A stretch of 41,835 bases of DNA from an uncultured Planctomycetaceae bacterium (GTDB lineage Bacteria > Planctomycetota > Planctomycetia > Planctomycetales > Planctomycetaceae): NCBI GenBank assembly GCA_943787265.1, contig CALSLT010000011.1:1-41835 (forward strand), written 5' to 3'. The translations under genes and the position numbers were made by a program. This document shows, in pieces, positions 18,076 through 28,019 of the stretch; positions within the stretch are counted from its first letter, which is position 1; each line of letters begins with the position of its first letter. Below the pieces are notes generated by a model. The model had not been told where the DNA came from, did no database searches, and saw only the letters and a program-made list of their open reading frames with translations.

Positions 18076-20323
18076 ATGATTCCCAGCCCGAATGTACTTC
18101 TGAGAGTTGCGATCTTTTTGGGCTCCGCCAGCGCATTCGCTCAGACGACTCCGCAGATTGCGTACCTCTTTCCTGCAGAGGGCAACGCGGTTCGAACGTC
18201 GATGTGCATCTCGAGGGGAACTACATACCTGCCCCTTGCGGAATCTGGATCGACGGCATCGGTGTCTCTTCTCAAGCAAAGGCCACCGAAGGCCAGTTGC
18301 AGCTATCGATCGCGAAAGATGCGTATCCCGGAAAACGTCTTGTCCGAATTTCGTCTGTGCAGGGAGGATCGACGCCGAGACCGTTTGTCATTGGTGAGTT
18401 TTCTGAATGTGTCGAACATAACGACGAGGCCGTTCAATCCATCAACTTTCCCGTCACGTTGAACGGGCAGCTCAATCCACAGGGCGACATTGACCAGTTC
18501 GAACTGTCGTTGAAACAGGGGCAGCAGGTTGTGTGTGCGGTTGCCGCCGGATCGATCGGTTCTCCTTGTGACACGACGCTGCGTCTGCTGGACTCTGATG
18601 GTCGAGTCGTCGCGCTCAGTGATGGCCGTCGAGGTCTCGATGCGTTGCTCGCTTACCGCAGTTCGAAAGCTGGTGCATTCATGCTGCAGCTCTACAACTT
18701 CGATCTGTCAGGCCGTCCCGAACATGTTTATCGACTAACTATTACTGACGGACCCGACCTCGACTACGCATTTCCAGCCGGTGTGCAACGCGGCACGAAG
18801 TCGAGCTTAACTCTTGCGGGCTGGAACCTCGCTAACGGCAGTTCTGCGTCATACTCCGCAACACCAGGTGGCACGGAAGATGTCCACGAAATTACGTTGC
18901 CAGGATGTCCCAATCGGTTGACGGTAGCGGTCGGCGACACAGCAGAGCGTACTGAAATCGAACCGAATAACGGCGTCGAAGAGGCAGAGGCAGTTGCAAT
19001 TCCGCTAACCGTAAATGGGCGATTTGCGAAGCCCGGTGACGTTGACGTGTTCCGCATAACGGCGACGAAGGCGCAGAAGGTGAAGTTTGATATTGCCGCG
19101 GCAAAACTGGGATTCGCCACTGACGCAGTACTGACGATCAGCAACGAACAGGGTAGGGTGCTTAAGACGATTGACGACGTACCAGGAACTCCCGATCCCA
19201 GTCTGCTGTTCACGGCTCCGGCAGCTGGAGACTACTTCGTTGCTTTGAGGGAATGTGCGAAACGAGGGGACGCAGGTTTTGTCTATCGACTGACTATCGC
19301 TGAACCGCGGCCGGATCTGCGACTGACGGTCAAGACATCCGAGTTCGCCATTGAAAGCGGCGGCGAGCTGGAAATTCCAGTGACGCTAACAAAGCTGGAC
19401 GGCTTCGCGGACGAAGTCGAGTTAACGGCTATCGACCTTCCTCACGGTGTTACAGCGGATTCTCAGATTCTGCCCACGAAGAGTCCTGCTTCTGTAAAGT
19501 TGAAATTTCACGCTGCAGCAGGCCTGCGTTTTTCAGGGAAGCCGATCCGGCTCGTGGCACGCTTCAAGCTGGACGGCAAATCGATCGAGTTGCTCAGGCA
19601 ACGGTTACTCTTGTGGCTGGGGCTGCACCAATCCGCATTGAAAAACTCTGGCTGGCGGTTACGCCTCACATTCCGTTTTCGCTGGAGACGACGACAGTCA
19701 TTCTCGAAGCCAATCGCATGGCGGCCTTCCGGTTTCCGGTCACAACCGTACGAGACGAAGGGTTTGCGGGGCAGATTCGTCTCGTGGGAGTCGACCCCGA
19801 TCGTCGAGGAACGGTTATTCCTCTGTCTGGCATGATTGACCACGAATCGAATTCTGGATCAATTCCGTTGATCATTCAATCGAAAGCCGTCGAAGGGACG
19901 ACACACCGCTGTCGAGTAATGGGCGTGGTCGAAGTCGACGGCCCGGACGGTTAGAAGCACTCTGTATTTCATGTCGCCAAAGGTTCGATGGCGATGGGGT
20001 GCCAACCGAATCTACTGACGCTATTCGTCGAGCCGAGCCGAGTCACGCGACGCGCAGGTGAGGTGATCGAAGTGTCTGTGTCGGTTGTTCGACGTACGTC
20101 GATGGATGGTGTCATGATTTATGCCTCAATGCCGCAGCATCCGAAAAAATTGAACTTCAAGCCAATCAATCTGGTACCAACCCAGACTCAGGCAACACTG
20201 AGACTACGGTTGGACGAACGTGTGCAATTGCCGCCACGGGTCGCTGTGGAAATTTTTGCAAAGTCATCACGCGACGGACTGCCCGTCTCTGCGGTGACGA
20301 CGCTAACGCTCCTCGCCCCATAG
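18076..20323 (+). pseudogene. PPC-domain secreted protein, two frameshifts and an in-frame stop
   Basis: Third gene of the dead operon, starting 29 bases after the DUF1501 stop. Signal peptide MIPSPNVLLRVAIFLGSASAFAQ, then PQIAYLFPAEG. The frame is lost near 18183 (one base missing; GSNVDVHLEGNYI continues in the next frame), again near 19597 (ATVTLVAGAAPIR continues), and a TAG at 19952-19954 stops an otherwise open frame that continues KHSVFHVAKGS to a final stop at 20321-20323. Corrected length is about 749 residues. It contains repeated bacterial pre-peptidase C-terminal (PPC) type domains, seen as ECVEHNDEAVQSINFPVTLNGQ and EIEPNNGVEEAEAVAIPLTVNGRF, both followed by 'D-D-F' patterns. PPC proteins commonly accompany DUF1549/DUF1501 pairs in planctomycetes. 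Confidence 0.82.
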
Positions 20324-20486
20324 CAGGCCGGAGATGTTGCCGGGAGCCCAATCCGGTCTGTGAATTATTCATCACAGACTGGGACTGCGACGATCGTGTC
20401 TACATTCCGGAATGTTCCGGTACGTGAATTCAGAGTCTGATGGGCTTCCGGTGAACTCTTGTCAAATGTCGTGACCTGAAGCTGAG
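20324..20486. other. Spacer with a small hairpin between the PPC pseudogene and the IS256 gene
   Basis: The spacer contains an 8-base perfect stem, 20356-20363 with 20372-20379, around an AT-rich loop. No T-run follows, so a terminator role is weak. The outer end of the IS256 element should lie in this stretch, but I found no matching terminal inverted repeat. Confidence 0.35.
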
Positions 20487-21722
20487 TCAGGCGGCGTTTT
20501 CCTGTGGGGTTCCGTCGATGAATTGTCGTCTCTGGACGACGAGTGTGATTTGTTCGTAGCCTCGGAGTCTTCTCCATTTCTTTGAGGCGGATTCGGCGAG
20601 TTTGAACATCATGGCTAGGCTGGTGCGTCGTGTGCTGCTGCCTTTGGTGCGGCGGTGTCTGAGACGAATGGTGGCGAAGGTCGACTCGATCGGGTTGGTC
20701 GTTCTCAAGTGTGGCCAGTGTTCGGCTGGGAAGTCGTAGAAGGTCATCAGGACTTCCCGATCTTTGTTAAGAGTCTCGCAGGCTCTGGGATACTTCGTTC
20801 TGTACTTTTCGAGGAGGTGGTCGAAGGCCTGGTTTGCGGTTTCACGGGTCTCGGCCTGCCAGATGTCGTGGATGTCCGACTTCGCTTTGAGTTGAACACT
20901 CTTCGGCAGGTTGTTGAGCACGTTGGCCGTCTTGTGAACCCAACAGCGTTGTTCACGCATTTCGGGAAAGACCTTGCGAGTGGCGGCCCAGAAGCCAAGT
21001 GCTCCGTCGGCAACCGCCACCTTTGGAGTCATCGTCAGGCCGCGATGTTTCAGGCCGAGCAGCAGTTTACTCCAGATCTGTTCGCTTTCGCGGTAGCCGT
21101 CAAGTATGGCAATCAGTTCTTTGCGACCATCAGCCGTCGCACCGATTAACACCAGTATGCACTGTTTTCGGGTGGCGTCGTCTTCCAGGCGGATGTTTAC
21201 GTGAATGCCATCGGGCCACACGTAAACGCAGTGCTTCTGTGAGAGATCCGTTTTAACCATGCTTCGTACTCGTCAGACCATTGTTCTTTGAGCCTGACGA
21301 CGACTTTCGTACTGAGGCCTTTGGCTCGCTCACCAACAAGAGCCTGCAGGGCTTCCGAGAAGTCTCCCGTCGAAATTCCTTTGAGGTACAGCCACGGGAT
21401 CAACTCTTCGATCGAGTCCGTATCTCTTCAGATACGGAGGCAGCACCTGCGGTGAGAAACGAACACGATCGTCCCCGGAAGACCTGTCACGAACGCGTGG
21501 CTGACGCACCGGAAGTTTGCCGGCTCCCGTCTGAATCTCCCGCTCAGGAAGCGATCCATTGCGAACAACCAACCGACGTCCCTGCTCATCGCGACGGCCT
21601 GAATGCTCTGCCAGGAAGTTATCAACTTCGGCATCCATCACCGTCTGAAGCATCCGTCTGGCTCCCTCGCGAATCAGCTCATCCAGCGGGCTGCGGCTCT
21701 CGAAGTTCGCACGAAACTTCAC
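20487..21722 (-). pseudogene. IS256-family (mutator-type) transposase, two frameshifts
   Basis: Read from 21722 down, the protein begins with an IS256 N-terminus (PLDELIREGARRMLQTVMDAEVDNFL, GRRDEQGRRLVVRNG). It loses frame near 21421 (one extra base), continues as DSIEELIPWLYLKGISTGDFSEALQ, loses frame near 21256 (one missing base), then runs to the end. The corrected length is 411 residues, normal for the family. Catalytic segments: VYVWPDGIHVN, KVAVADGALGFW and TTNPIESTFATIR. The two shifts leave the downstream frames open but make the copy inactive as written. It follows the decayed operon and precedes an intact one, so it marks the junction between them. Confidence 0.9.
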
Positions 21723-21936
21723 GACTTCCGGATCAACCGGTCCGTCTTTTGAACGACCGGCTGGTATCTGATCAACATCTCTTGTAGCGTTTGGTGTGGG
21801 GTATACGTGTTCCCTCGGTGGGCGGCGGAATAGTCATTTCCCTCAGCAGGATACGCCACCTTGCTTCAACATCTCACGCCACGACTTCTGACAGTAACGC
21901 CGTCCGGTAGTTCTTGGCCAGGAAGAGCCGTTGCGT
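21723..21936. other. Upstream flank of the IS256 gene
   Basis: This stretch should contain the other end and the promoter of the IS256 element, including a GTATAC-centred partial palindrome near 21811. I could not match its sequence to the far side, so the element's limits stay unresolved. No gene is seen. Confidence 0.3.
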
Positions 21937-23427
21937 CTACGTCATGATCGCAGAGATGGGGCTCCCGTGGTCGATGTCCAATCGCTTGCGGCCGGGGATT
22001 TCCAGGTGGCGGTTGTTAAGACCGAGTAGGTGCAGCACGGTGGCGTGGAGGTCGGTGACGTAGTGGCCTTCGCCGAGAGCGTGGTAGCCGAGTTCGTCGG
22101 TGGCTCCGTGGACGTAGCCGCGTTTGACGCCCGCTCCGGCCATCCAGATTGTGAAGCCGTTTGGGTGGTGGTCGCGGCCTGTTGTGCCACCTCCGCGTAG
22201 TTCGAGGCCGGGGGTACGACCGAATTCCGTACAGAATACGACGGTAACTTCGTCAAGCAGACCGCGCTGCTTTAAATCCTGGATCAGTCCGGCAACGGGC
22301 AGGTCAACGGAAGCGCACAATCGCGTGTGGTTATCCTTGAGCTTGCGATGTGAGTCCCAAACGCCGTAAGGGGAAGGGAAGACCTGCGCAAACCGAACGC
22401 CGCGTTCGACCAGACGCCGCGCAGCCAACAGTCGCTGGCCGGCGAGTTTTGTTGCGTCGTTGTCGATGCCGTACAGCTTCGTCGTGGCTGCTGTCTCTTT
22501 TGAAAAATCGACTGCTTCGGGGACAGCGCTCTGCATACGAAACGCCAGCTCGTAGGCTCGGATGCGCGCTCGCAGTTCCTGATCTTCCGGATACTCGACC
22601 GCCGTTAGTTCATTCAGCTTGTTGATTAGGTCGTATTCATGCTGTTGCTCGTTGAAGCTTTGGTTGGCCTTACGCTGCCCAAAAGGCAGGGGATTCTTAG
22701 GATCGAGCGTGAGTGGGACGCCAGCGTGTTGAGGGCCCAGATAGAGCGAATCTATCGAGAGCCGTGTGTCTGACCGAGTCGGTCCGCCCAGAACTGCGAA
22801 CTTTGGCAGGTTGTCGTTCAGCGTCCCCAGACCGTAATGCGCCCACGCTCCGATGCTGGGTTGCTGCTCGTCAAGTCGATGACGTCCAGTATGAATCTGA
22901 TTTTCTGCGGCGTGGTCATTGTCTGTCGTCCACATGTTGCGGATGAAGCAAAGGTCGTCGACTCGCTTGGCAAGGTGCGGCCACCAATCGGTGACTTCGA
23001 TGCCGCTCTCACCGTGTTTCTTCCAGCCGACCTGCATGGGGTAGATTGTCGGATACACATCGCGAACGTTGACTTCTTCTGCCGAGACGGAGCGGAATCG
23101 CTTTTTGTGCAGCGGGGAGTTAATCGGGTTCTCAAATGGAGTTTTGTCAAACGTCATTCCGGCGTACTTGTTCAACGCGGGCTTTGGGTCGAACGTCTCT
23201 AAATGGCTGTATCCTCCGGAAAGAAAGATCCAGATTACGGATTTGGCACGCGGTGTAAAATGCGTAGTGGCGTGTTGAGCAGACGCTTCGCCGGCACGGA
23301 CGCGGCCATCGTCAGCCAGCATTGCTCCAAGCGCCAAACCCGTGAATCCCATCCCGAGATCGGAAAGGAACGCGCGTCGAGTGGGCTGGCCGGATACGCG
23401 ATGTGGCTGATCGGCAATGTCGTACAT
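21937..23427 (-). CDS. DUF1501 secreted protein (alkaline phosphatase-like superfamily)
   Basis: Last gene of the intact five-gene operon. The start chosen, ATG 23427, lies four bases after the upstream stop; an earlier in-frame ATG at 23478 would overlap the upstream gene by 47 bases. The protein has about 496 residues and a Tat signal (PTRRAFLSDLGMGFTGLALGAML). DUF1501 landmarks: VIWIFLSGGYSHLETFDPKP, WWPHLAKRVDDLCFIRNM, FAQVFPSPYGVWDSH, CTEFGRTPGLELRGGGTTGRDHHP and the closing GSPISAIMT. These His/Asp-rich motifs match the metal-binding scheme of alkaline phosphatase-like enzymes, but the substrate of DUF1501 proteins is unknown. It is the usual partner of the DUF1549/DUF1553 protein upstream. 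Confidence 0.93.
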   Translation of the reverse strand: MYDIADQPHRVSGQPTRRAFLSDLGMGFTGLALGAMLADDGRVRAGEASAQHATTHFTPRAKSVIWIFLSGGYSHLETFDPKPALNKYAGMTFDKTPFENPINSPLHKKRFRSVSAEEVNVRDVYPTIYPMQVGWKKHGESGIEVTDWWPHLAKRVDDLCFIRNMWTTDNDHAAENQIHTGRHRLDEQQPSIGAWAHYGLGTLNDNLPKFAVLGGPTRSDTRLSIDSLYLGPQHAGVPLTLDPKNPLPFGQRKANQSFNEQQHEYDLINKLNELTAVEYPEDQELRARIRAYELAFRMQSAVPEAVDFSKETAATTKLYGIDNDATKLAGQRLLAARRLVERGVRFAQVFPSPYGVWDSHRKLKDNHTRLCASVDLPVAGLIQDLKQRGLLDEVTVVFCTEFGRTPGLELRGGGTTGRDHHPNGFTIWMAGAGVKRGYVHGATDELGYHALGEGHYVTDLHATVLHLLGLNNRHLEIPGRKRLDIDHGSPISAIMT

Positions 23428-23431
23428 GGAG

Positions 23432-26400
23432 CTACCTGATCGTGACAAAGTCATTGTGATTGAGCAGTGCGCGGACAATGCTCTCTCGCACTCGGGTTGT
23501 GCGATTCGCTGAATCCTTGATCGTTAGCGCCGGATGTTTGCGAATCGCATTGACGCAGACTTGCAATTCGGCATCCGAAGGCTGTCGCGAAAGAATCCTC
23601 TCAAACATTGCGACGACAAACTGAGTTTCCTGCTGCGTCTCATCACCTGGTTTGTCTGCGTTTGTTCGCCAGCGACTGACGATCGCTTTGCTGACTTCAT
23701 GAACGAGATCGCTGTTGGTCAATGCCAGCGCCTGTTGTGGGACGATGGTCCGTGTACGACGGTAACATTCAAGTGCGTTTGGACCGTCGAACAATTCGCC
23801 CAGCGGACTCTTGCCGCCTTCTTCGGGATAGGTTTCGTAGTACAAGCTGCGGCGATGACTGGTAAGGGACTCTTTGTTTTCGAGTGCTTGCCCGCCCATT
23901 CTAATTTCTAACAATCCACCGCAGTACAGCAGGCTGTCGCGAACGGCTTCGGCCTCCATGCGTCCTGCGTTCATGCGCCAAAGGAGCTTGTTTTCGGGAT
24001 CGAGTGTCGTCTGCTGCGAAGTGTCTTGCGCCCCGGAGGCTCGTTGATAGGCACTGCTCGAAACAATCAGTTGATGAAGATGCTTCATGCTCCAACCCGA
24101 TTCAATCAACTCAGTGGCGAGCCAGTCAAGCAGCAGTGGATGGGTTGGGCGAGCGCCGTTGCGGCCGAAGTCGTTGACGCTGGCCACCAGCGGCAAATGA
24201 AAGTGCCGCATCCAGATGTGATTAACGGCAACGCGGGCGGTCAGCGGGTTGTCGCGGTTTGTCATCCACAGAGCCAGAGCACGTCGTCGTCCCGTGCTTG
24301 TCTGAGGGTAAACTGGACTGAATGGTGTGTAACTTTCGGCTTGCGAGTCGTCTAACAGTTTCTTGCGAGCGTTTTCGAGCTGCTTTCGTGCAGTTGTTAG
24401 AGCCTTCGTCGCGGCGTTGATATTCTTGACGCGGCCTGCATCGGCTGCTGGTTTGGCCTCGGCCGTTGCCAGCATTCGTTCTTGATCGAGCACTCCTGCT
24501 TCAGTGTCCCTCACGGCAGCGGTTCGTTCCAAATGGCTTGCGATGCGAGCCAACTGTTTCGCATCGTCTTTCGAAGCCTCGCCATACCGAGCCCGATCTG
24601 CGGCGATCCTTGCTTCAACTGCGGCCAATTCCGATTTCGCGGCGGCTCGTTGCGCTTCAGCGATTTGCAACGGATACTCCGATATGTGGACTGCTCGACG
24701 AGCCACTTCGACCTTTTGTTGTAAGGCTCTTAGTTTTGGATTGGCCGCGATTGAAGAAATGACAGAAGTTGCTGGGGCGACGCTGTATGAAGATGCTTCC
24801 CAGCTTCCGAGTCCGACGACGTCGCTCTGGTCGGGGTAAGCTGGAGGTTCGAAACTAAAATGGGCCAACGGTCCTGTAGGCGAAGCGACGGCAGAAACGT
24901 CCGCTGTCGGTGACTCGAGAATTAATTCGTCGATCGCGGCGAGGCAGCCAGTTCGTGCGTCGAAACAAATGGCCTTCGTCGGATCGCCAATCGGATTCCA
25001 GCCGTTGAGTGCGATGGGGATTTCATCGACCAGCAGCTTAGTGTCGTTCATCGAGCGGACCGTCAATAGACAGCGATCGGCTTTTGTTTGCAGCACAAGT
25101 TTGACATGGAAACGATCCTGCTTTGCAGCAAAGTCGTAGCGTCCAGCTTCGAATTCCGTGAACGAGCCGGGGCGATACGAAACTATCCTGCCTTTATCAA
25201 AGGCGACGTACCCGGCGGTCAGGCCCTTGATGACGTCTTTTGCAAACTGAAAGTTGAAGTGTGCGTCGTTTAGTTTCCGTAGCTGAAACTCCAACGTGGA
25301 ACCGTCATCCAACGACTTCAGGCCTGGAAGTCTGTTGTAGATTGCCCGCCGGCCTACTGTCGCGTCAAAGAATAGAGATTGCTTGCCGACCAGAGCGCCG
25401 GAAGATTGAGTTTCATTGGCCACGCGGACCGCGCCTTCGTAGGCGGCCTTAGCTTTCACTAATTGATCGCGGGCGGATTGCGTCGGCTGAGTGTCGACTT
25501 TCTTTGCAACCGCAATCGCCGTTTCAGCCGCGGAAACCGCGTGGCGGGCGTCGGCGAGCACCGTGTCTTGAATGCCCGGCCGCAAGCCGGGATACCAGGC
25601 GAGCGGCGGCAGGTTGACCGGTTTCGTTTCGGGCATTGAAGCGGCCAGGAAATCCGGCACGCCAGCGGCGATCGAACCGCGGTCTTTCACGCGGTTTCGT
25701 TCGTCGCCGCCGGTGTAGAACCACGTCGGTGCATCGGGAGTCTTATCAAAGATCCGCACGGCTCCGAGCCGCTGGATTTTGCGGAGCTTTCCGTAGTTGT
25801 AATCCTCGAACGCCCCCGGGGCGGCTTCGCCAGCAACGCGGTCCTGCCGAAGATACATCGGTTCGAAGAACGCTCGCATTCGAAAGTAGTCATCCTGTGC
25901 GATGGGGTCATATTTGTGATCATGGCAGTGGGCACAATTAAAGGTCAGACCCAGAAAAGCCTTGCCGGTATGTTCGACGGTATTCCGCATCCAGTCGTTT
26001 GGATTCAGCGCGTACCAATTGCGGATCAGATATCCGGTCGCATATCCCGCCTCTTCGTCTTCGGGAACGATTTCGTCCGCGGCCAGCATCTCGTGGATCA
26101 TGCGGTCGTATCCGTGATCTCGGTTGAGCGAGCGAACGATCCAGTCACGCCAACGCCAAATCTGGGGTGCGCTGTTCCAGACGTCAGGGACATGCCGGCG
26201 GCCATACCAATCGCTGTACCGCCATACGTCCATCCAATGCCGGCCCCAGCGCTCGCCATGACGAGTGTCATTCATCAGCCGATCGATCACAGATCCATAG
26301 GCAGATGGCGATTCGTCTGCGAGAAAGGTGAGAAGTTCTTCGCGCGTTGGCGGAACTCCAATCAGGTCAAGATAGACTCTCCGCAGCAACACGTGCTTTG

Positions 26401-26923
26401 CGGCGGGGCCGAGCGGCACCAGGCCACTGCTTTCATGTTTGGCGGCGATGAATGCGTCGATCGGGCTGCGAAGCCATTGCGAGTTTCGTACGGTCGGAAC
26501 CGGTGGCCGTACGATCCGTTGAAATGCCCAATGAGTTTCGGGGTCTTCTTCGGGTAGCTCGTTTTGCGGAGACATGGCTCCCTGCGCGATCCAGCGTTCG
26601 ATCAATAGAATCTGGTTGGCGGTGAGCGGCTCGCCTTCGGGGGGCATTCGTAGAGATTCGTCGGGCTCACGGATGCGTTCAACGATCAGACTGCCGGCAA
26701 CGTCGCTTGCTGATACTGCTGGGCCGCTGTCTCCGCCGGTACGGAGCAGCGCTCCCGTATCAAGTCGCAAGGATGCTTCCTGTTTCAACGCGCCGTGGCA
26801 ACTGTAGCAGCGTGCCTGGAAGACAGGCTTGACGTCTTTCAGGTAGTCAACCTCTTCGGCCACCGCCAAACGAGCGGAGAACAGAACGGCGCACAACAAG
26901 AGAGTGGATGGGAGAGTACGCAT
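23432..26923 (-). CDS. Cytochrome c/DUF1549/DUF1553 (PSD1-type) secreted protein
   Basis: An intact protein of 1163 residues with signal peptide (LPSTLLLCAVLFSARLAVAEE). A PSCyt1-type cytochrome c segment follows with CYSCHG at residues 39-44 and a downstream MPPEGEPL that could give the axial Met. DUF1549 covers about residues 150-360 (SPIDAFIAAKHESSGLVPLG, RRVYLDLIGVPPTREEL, ERWGRHWMDVWRYSDW) and closes with the second haem-type motif CAHCHDHKYDPIAQDDYF. A long middle insert holds a LamG-like beta region and Ala/Lys-rich coiled coils. DUF1553 ends the protein (NPLTARVAVNHIWMRHF, WRMNAGRMEAEAVRDSLLYCGG, NALECYRRTRTIVPQQALALTNS). Likely an extracytoplasmic redox-linked enzyme; its reaction is unknown. 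Confidence 0.93.
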   Translation of the reverse strand: MRTLPSTLLLCAVLFSARLAVAEEVDYLKDVKPVFQARCYSCHGALKQEASLRLDTGALLRTGGDSGPAVSASDVAGSLIVERIREPDESLRMPPEGEPLTANQILLIERWIAQGAMSPQNELPEEDPETHWAFQRIVRPPVPTVRNSQWLRSPIDAFIAAKHESSGLVPLGPAAKHVLLRRVYLDLIGVPPTREELLTFLADESPSAYGSVIDRLMNDTRHGERWGRHWMDVWRYSDWYGRRHVPDVWNSAPQIWRWRDWIVRSLNRDHGYDRMIHEMLAADEIVPEDEEAGYATGYLIRNWYALNPNDWMRNTVEHTGKAFLGLTFNCAHCHDHKYDPIAQDDYFRMRAFFEPMYLRQDRVAGEAAPGAFEDYNYGKLRKIQRLGAVRIFDKTPDAPTWFYTGGDERNRVKDRGSIAAGVPDFLAASMPETKPVNLPPLAWYPGLRPGIQDTVLADARHAVSAAETAIAVAKKVDTQPTQSARDQLVKAKAAYEGAVRVANETQSSGALVGKQSLFFDATVGRRAIYNRLPGLKSLDDGSTLEFQLRKLNDAHFNFQFAKDVIKGLTAGYVAFDKGRIVSYRPGSFTEFEAGRYDFAAKQDRFHVKLVLQTKADRCLLTVRSMNDTKLLVDEIPIALNGWNPIGDPTKAICFDARTGCLAAIDELILESPTADVSAVASPTGPLAHFSFEPPAYPDQSDVVGLGSWEASSYSVAPATSVISSIAANPKLRALQQKVEVARRAVHISEYPLQIAEAQRAAAKSELAAVEARIAADRARYGEASKDDAKQLARIASHLERTAAVRDTEAGVLDQERMLATAEAKPAADAGRVKNINAATKALTTARKQLENARKKLLDDSQAESYTPFSPVYPQTSTGRRRALALWMTNRDNPLTARVAVNHIWMRHFHLPLVASVNDFGRNGARPTHPLLLDWLATELIESGWSMKHLHQLIVSSSAYQRASGAQDTSQQTTLDPENKLLWRMNAGRMEAEAVRDSLLYCGGLLEIRMGGQALENKESLTSHRRSLYYETYPEEGGKSPLGELFDGPNALECYRRTRTIVPQQALALTNSDLVHEVSKAIVSRWRTNADKPGDETQQETQFVVAMFERILSRQPSDAELQVCVNAIRKHPALTIKDSANRTTRVRESIVRALLNHNDFVTIR

Positions 26924-26957
26924 GACACATCACATGTTCTGTGGTAATGGCGAGCGA

Positions 26958-28019
26958 CTAATCGTCAATCTGTTTGACCCAGGATACCTGAGTAATCAAC
27001 TGATCGATCGATGCGAATGAAATATGAGCGTTCGTGGCGTATTTGGGAGTATTGTTGGCGGGGAACGTTGCGAGTGTGGCATCTCCGACAAGAAAGACGT
27101 TGAAGTCTTTCGATAGATTCTCGTAGCCGGCCGTCGTACGACAGAAGCACATGTCGGTTGCGTATCCGGTCAACAGGACATGGCGAACGCCGTGCTTGTT
27201 GAGGAACTTCTTCAGTGGTTCGTAGCCTTCCTGGTCAAAGATCAGTACGTCGTTCGGGTGTACGGTGACATCGGCAGTCACCGGCACGGGCACATTCCAG
27301 AATCCCTTCCCGTTGTAGCGGTCTCTGGCGCTGAGGCCTGGGAACTGTCGGAAGTAGTCGATGACCGGGCGTTCCTTCGAAAGCGTCAACTCTTTAACAA
27401 GCGGCTCGCCTTTGTACGGGAGACTCTGCAGCTTCGCCGTGAGTAGCTTCTTTGCTTCGGCGCGTTCTTTGTCGGTTGGGGTGTAGTCGAAAGTGCGGTA
27501 CATCTTCTTGCGGATGGGATCGGGCGGAGCGATCAGGCTGTACATGATCAGTGAAACATTGCCGCGCATCTTTTGCAGAAACGGGTCAATTACTTTCCTC
27601 GTGTGTTCTGCCGCCAGATGGTTCTTCGTTGGCGTGCAGAAGTCGCAGGCTCCAGCCGGTTCAGGAGTCTTCCAGCCCTGACCGTCGTCGATGCCCCAGG
27701 GATGCACCATGATGACTGCCGTCTTGTCGGCCCGTAAACGGTTTGGCATTTCTATGATCCCGCGTGCGTTGTACGAGAATCGCCAGGCGCGCACGCTTAG
27801 ATCAGCGCCGTCATCGTTGACCAGTATCGGGGCTTCATATCGTCGGACTTCCTCAATCGGCTGAACGAATTCCGGATAATCATTCAGCAATGGCGTGGCG
27901 TCTTTGAGAAGGTCCAAACGGTTGTGGTAGACGCGGGTCGGCTCGTCGGCTGTGGCGAGCTGGGTCGCCAGCAGCACGACGATGATGCAAAGTTTACTTG
28001 CGGTGAGATTGGCGGTCAT
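26958..28019 (-). CDS. Exported isochorismatase-like cysteine hydrolase
   Basis: A 353-residue protein with an N-terminal signal sequence (hydrophobic to about residue 23, ending ATADE), so this hydrolase is predicted to leave the cytoplasm, which is unusual for the family. The isochorismatase-like fold is suggested by TAVIMVHPWGIDDGQGW (a variant of the usual Asp-containing first strand) and by VRHVLLTGYATDMCFCRTTAGYENLSKDFNVFLVGDAT, where C291 fits the catalytic cysteine; C293 is next to it. Between them is a long insert (about 115-240) with a further CDFC pair. Its ATG overlaps the stop of the upstream deacetylase (ATGA). Substrate unknown; amide, urea-like or carbamoyl substrates occur in the family. 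Confidence 0.85.
   Translation of the reverse strand: MTANLTASKLCIIVVLLATQLATADEPTRVYHNRLDLLKDATPLLNDYPEFVQPIEEVRRYEAPILVNDDGADLSVRAWRFSYNARGIIEMPNRLRADKTAVIMVHPWGIDDGQGWKTPEPAGACDFCTPTKNHLAAEHTRKVIDPFLQKMRGNVSLIMYSLIAPPDPIRKKMYRTFDYTPTDKERAEAKKLLTAKLQSLPYKGEPLVKELTLSKERPVIDYFRQFPGLSARDRYNGKGFWNVPVPVTADVTVHPNDVLIFDQEGYEPLKKFLNKHGVRHVLLTGYATDMCFCRTTAGYENLSKDFNVFLVGDATLATFPANNTPKYATNAHISFASIDQLITQVSWVKQIDD

Noticed and set aside
20356..20379. Intrinsic terminator after the PPC pseudogene
   Set aside because: The stem is only 8 pairs, the loop is AT-rich, and no T-run follows.
20340..21940. Terminal inverted repeats of the IS256 element
   Set aside because: I compared both flanks by eye and found no convincing matching pair, so element limits are not reported.
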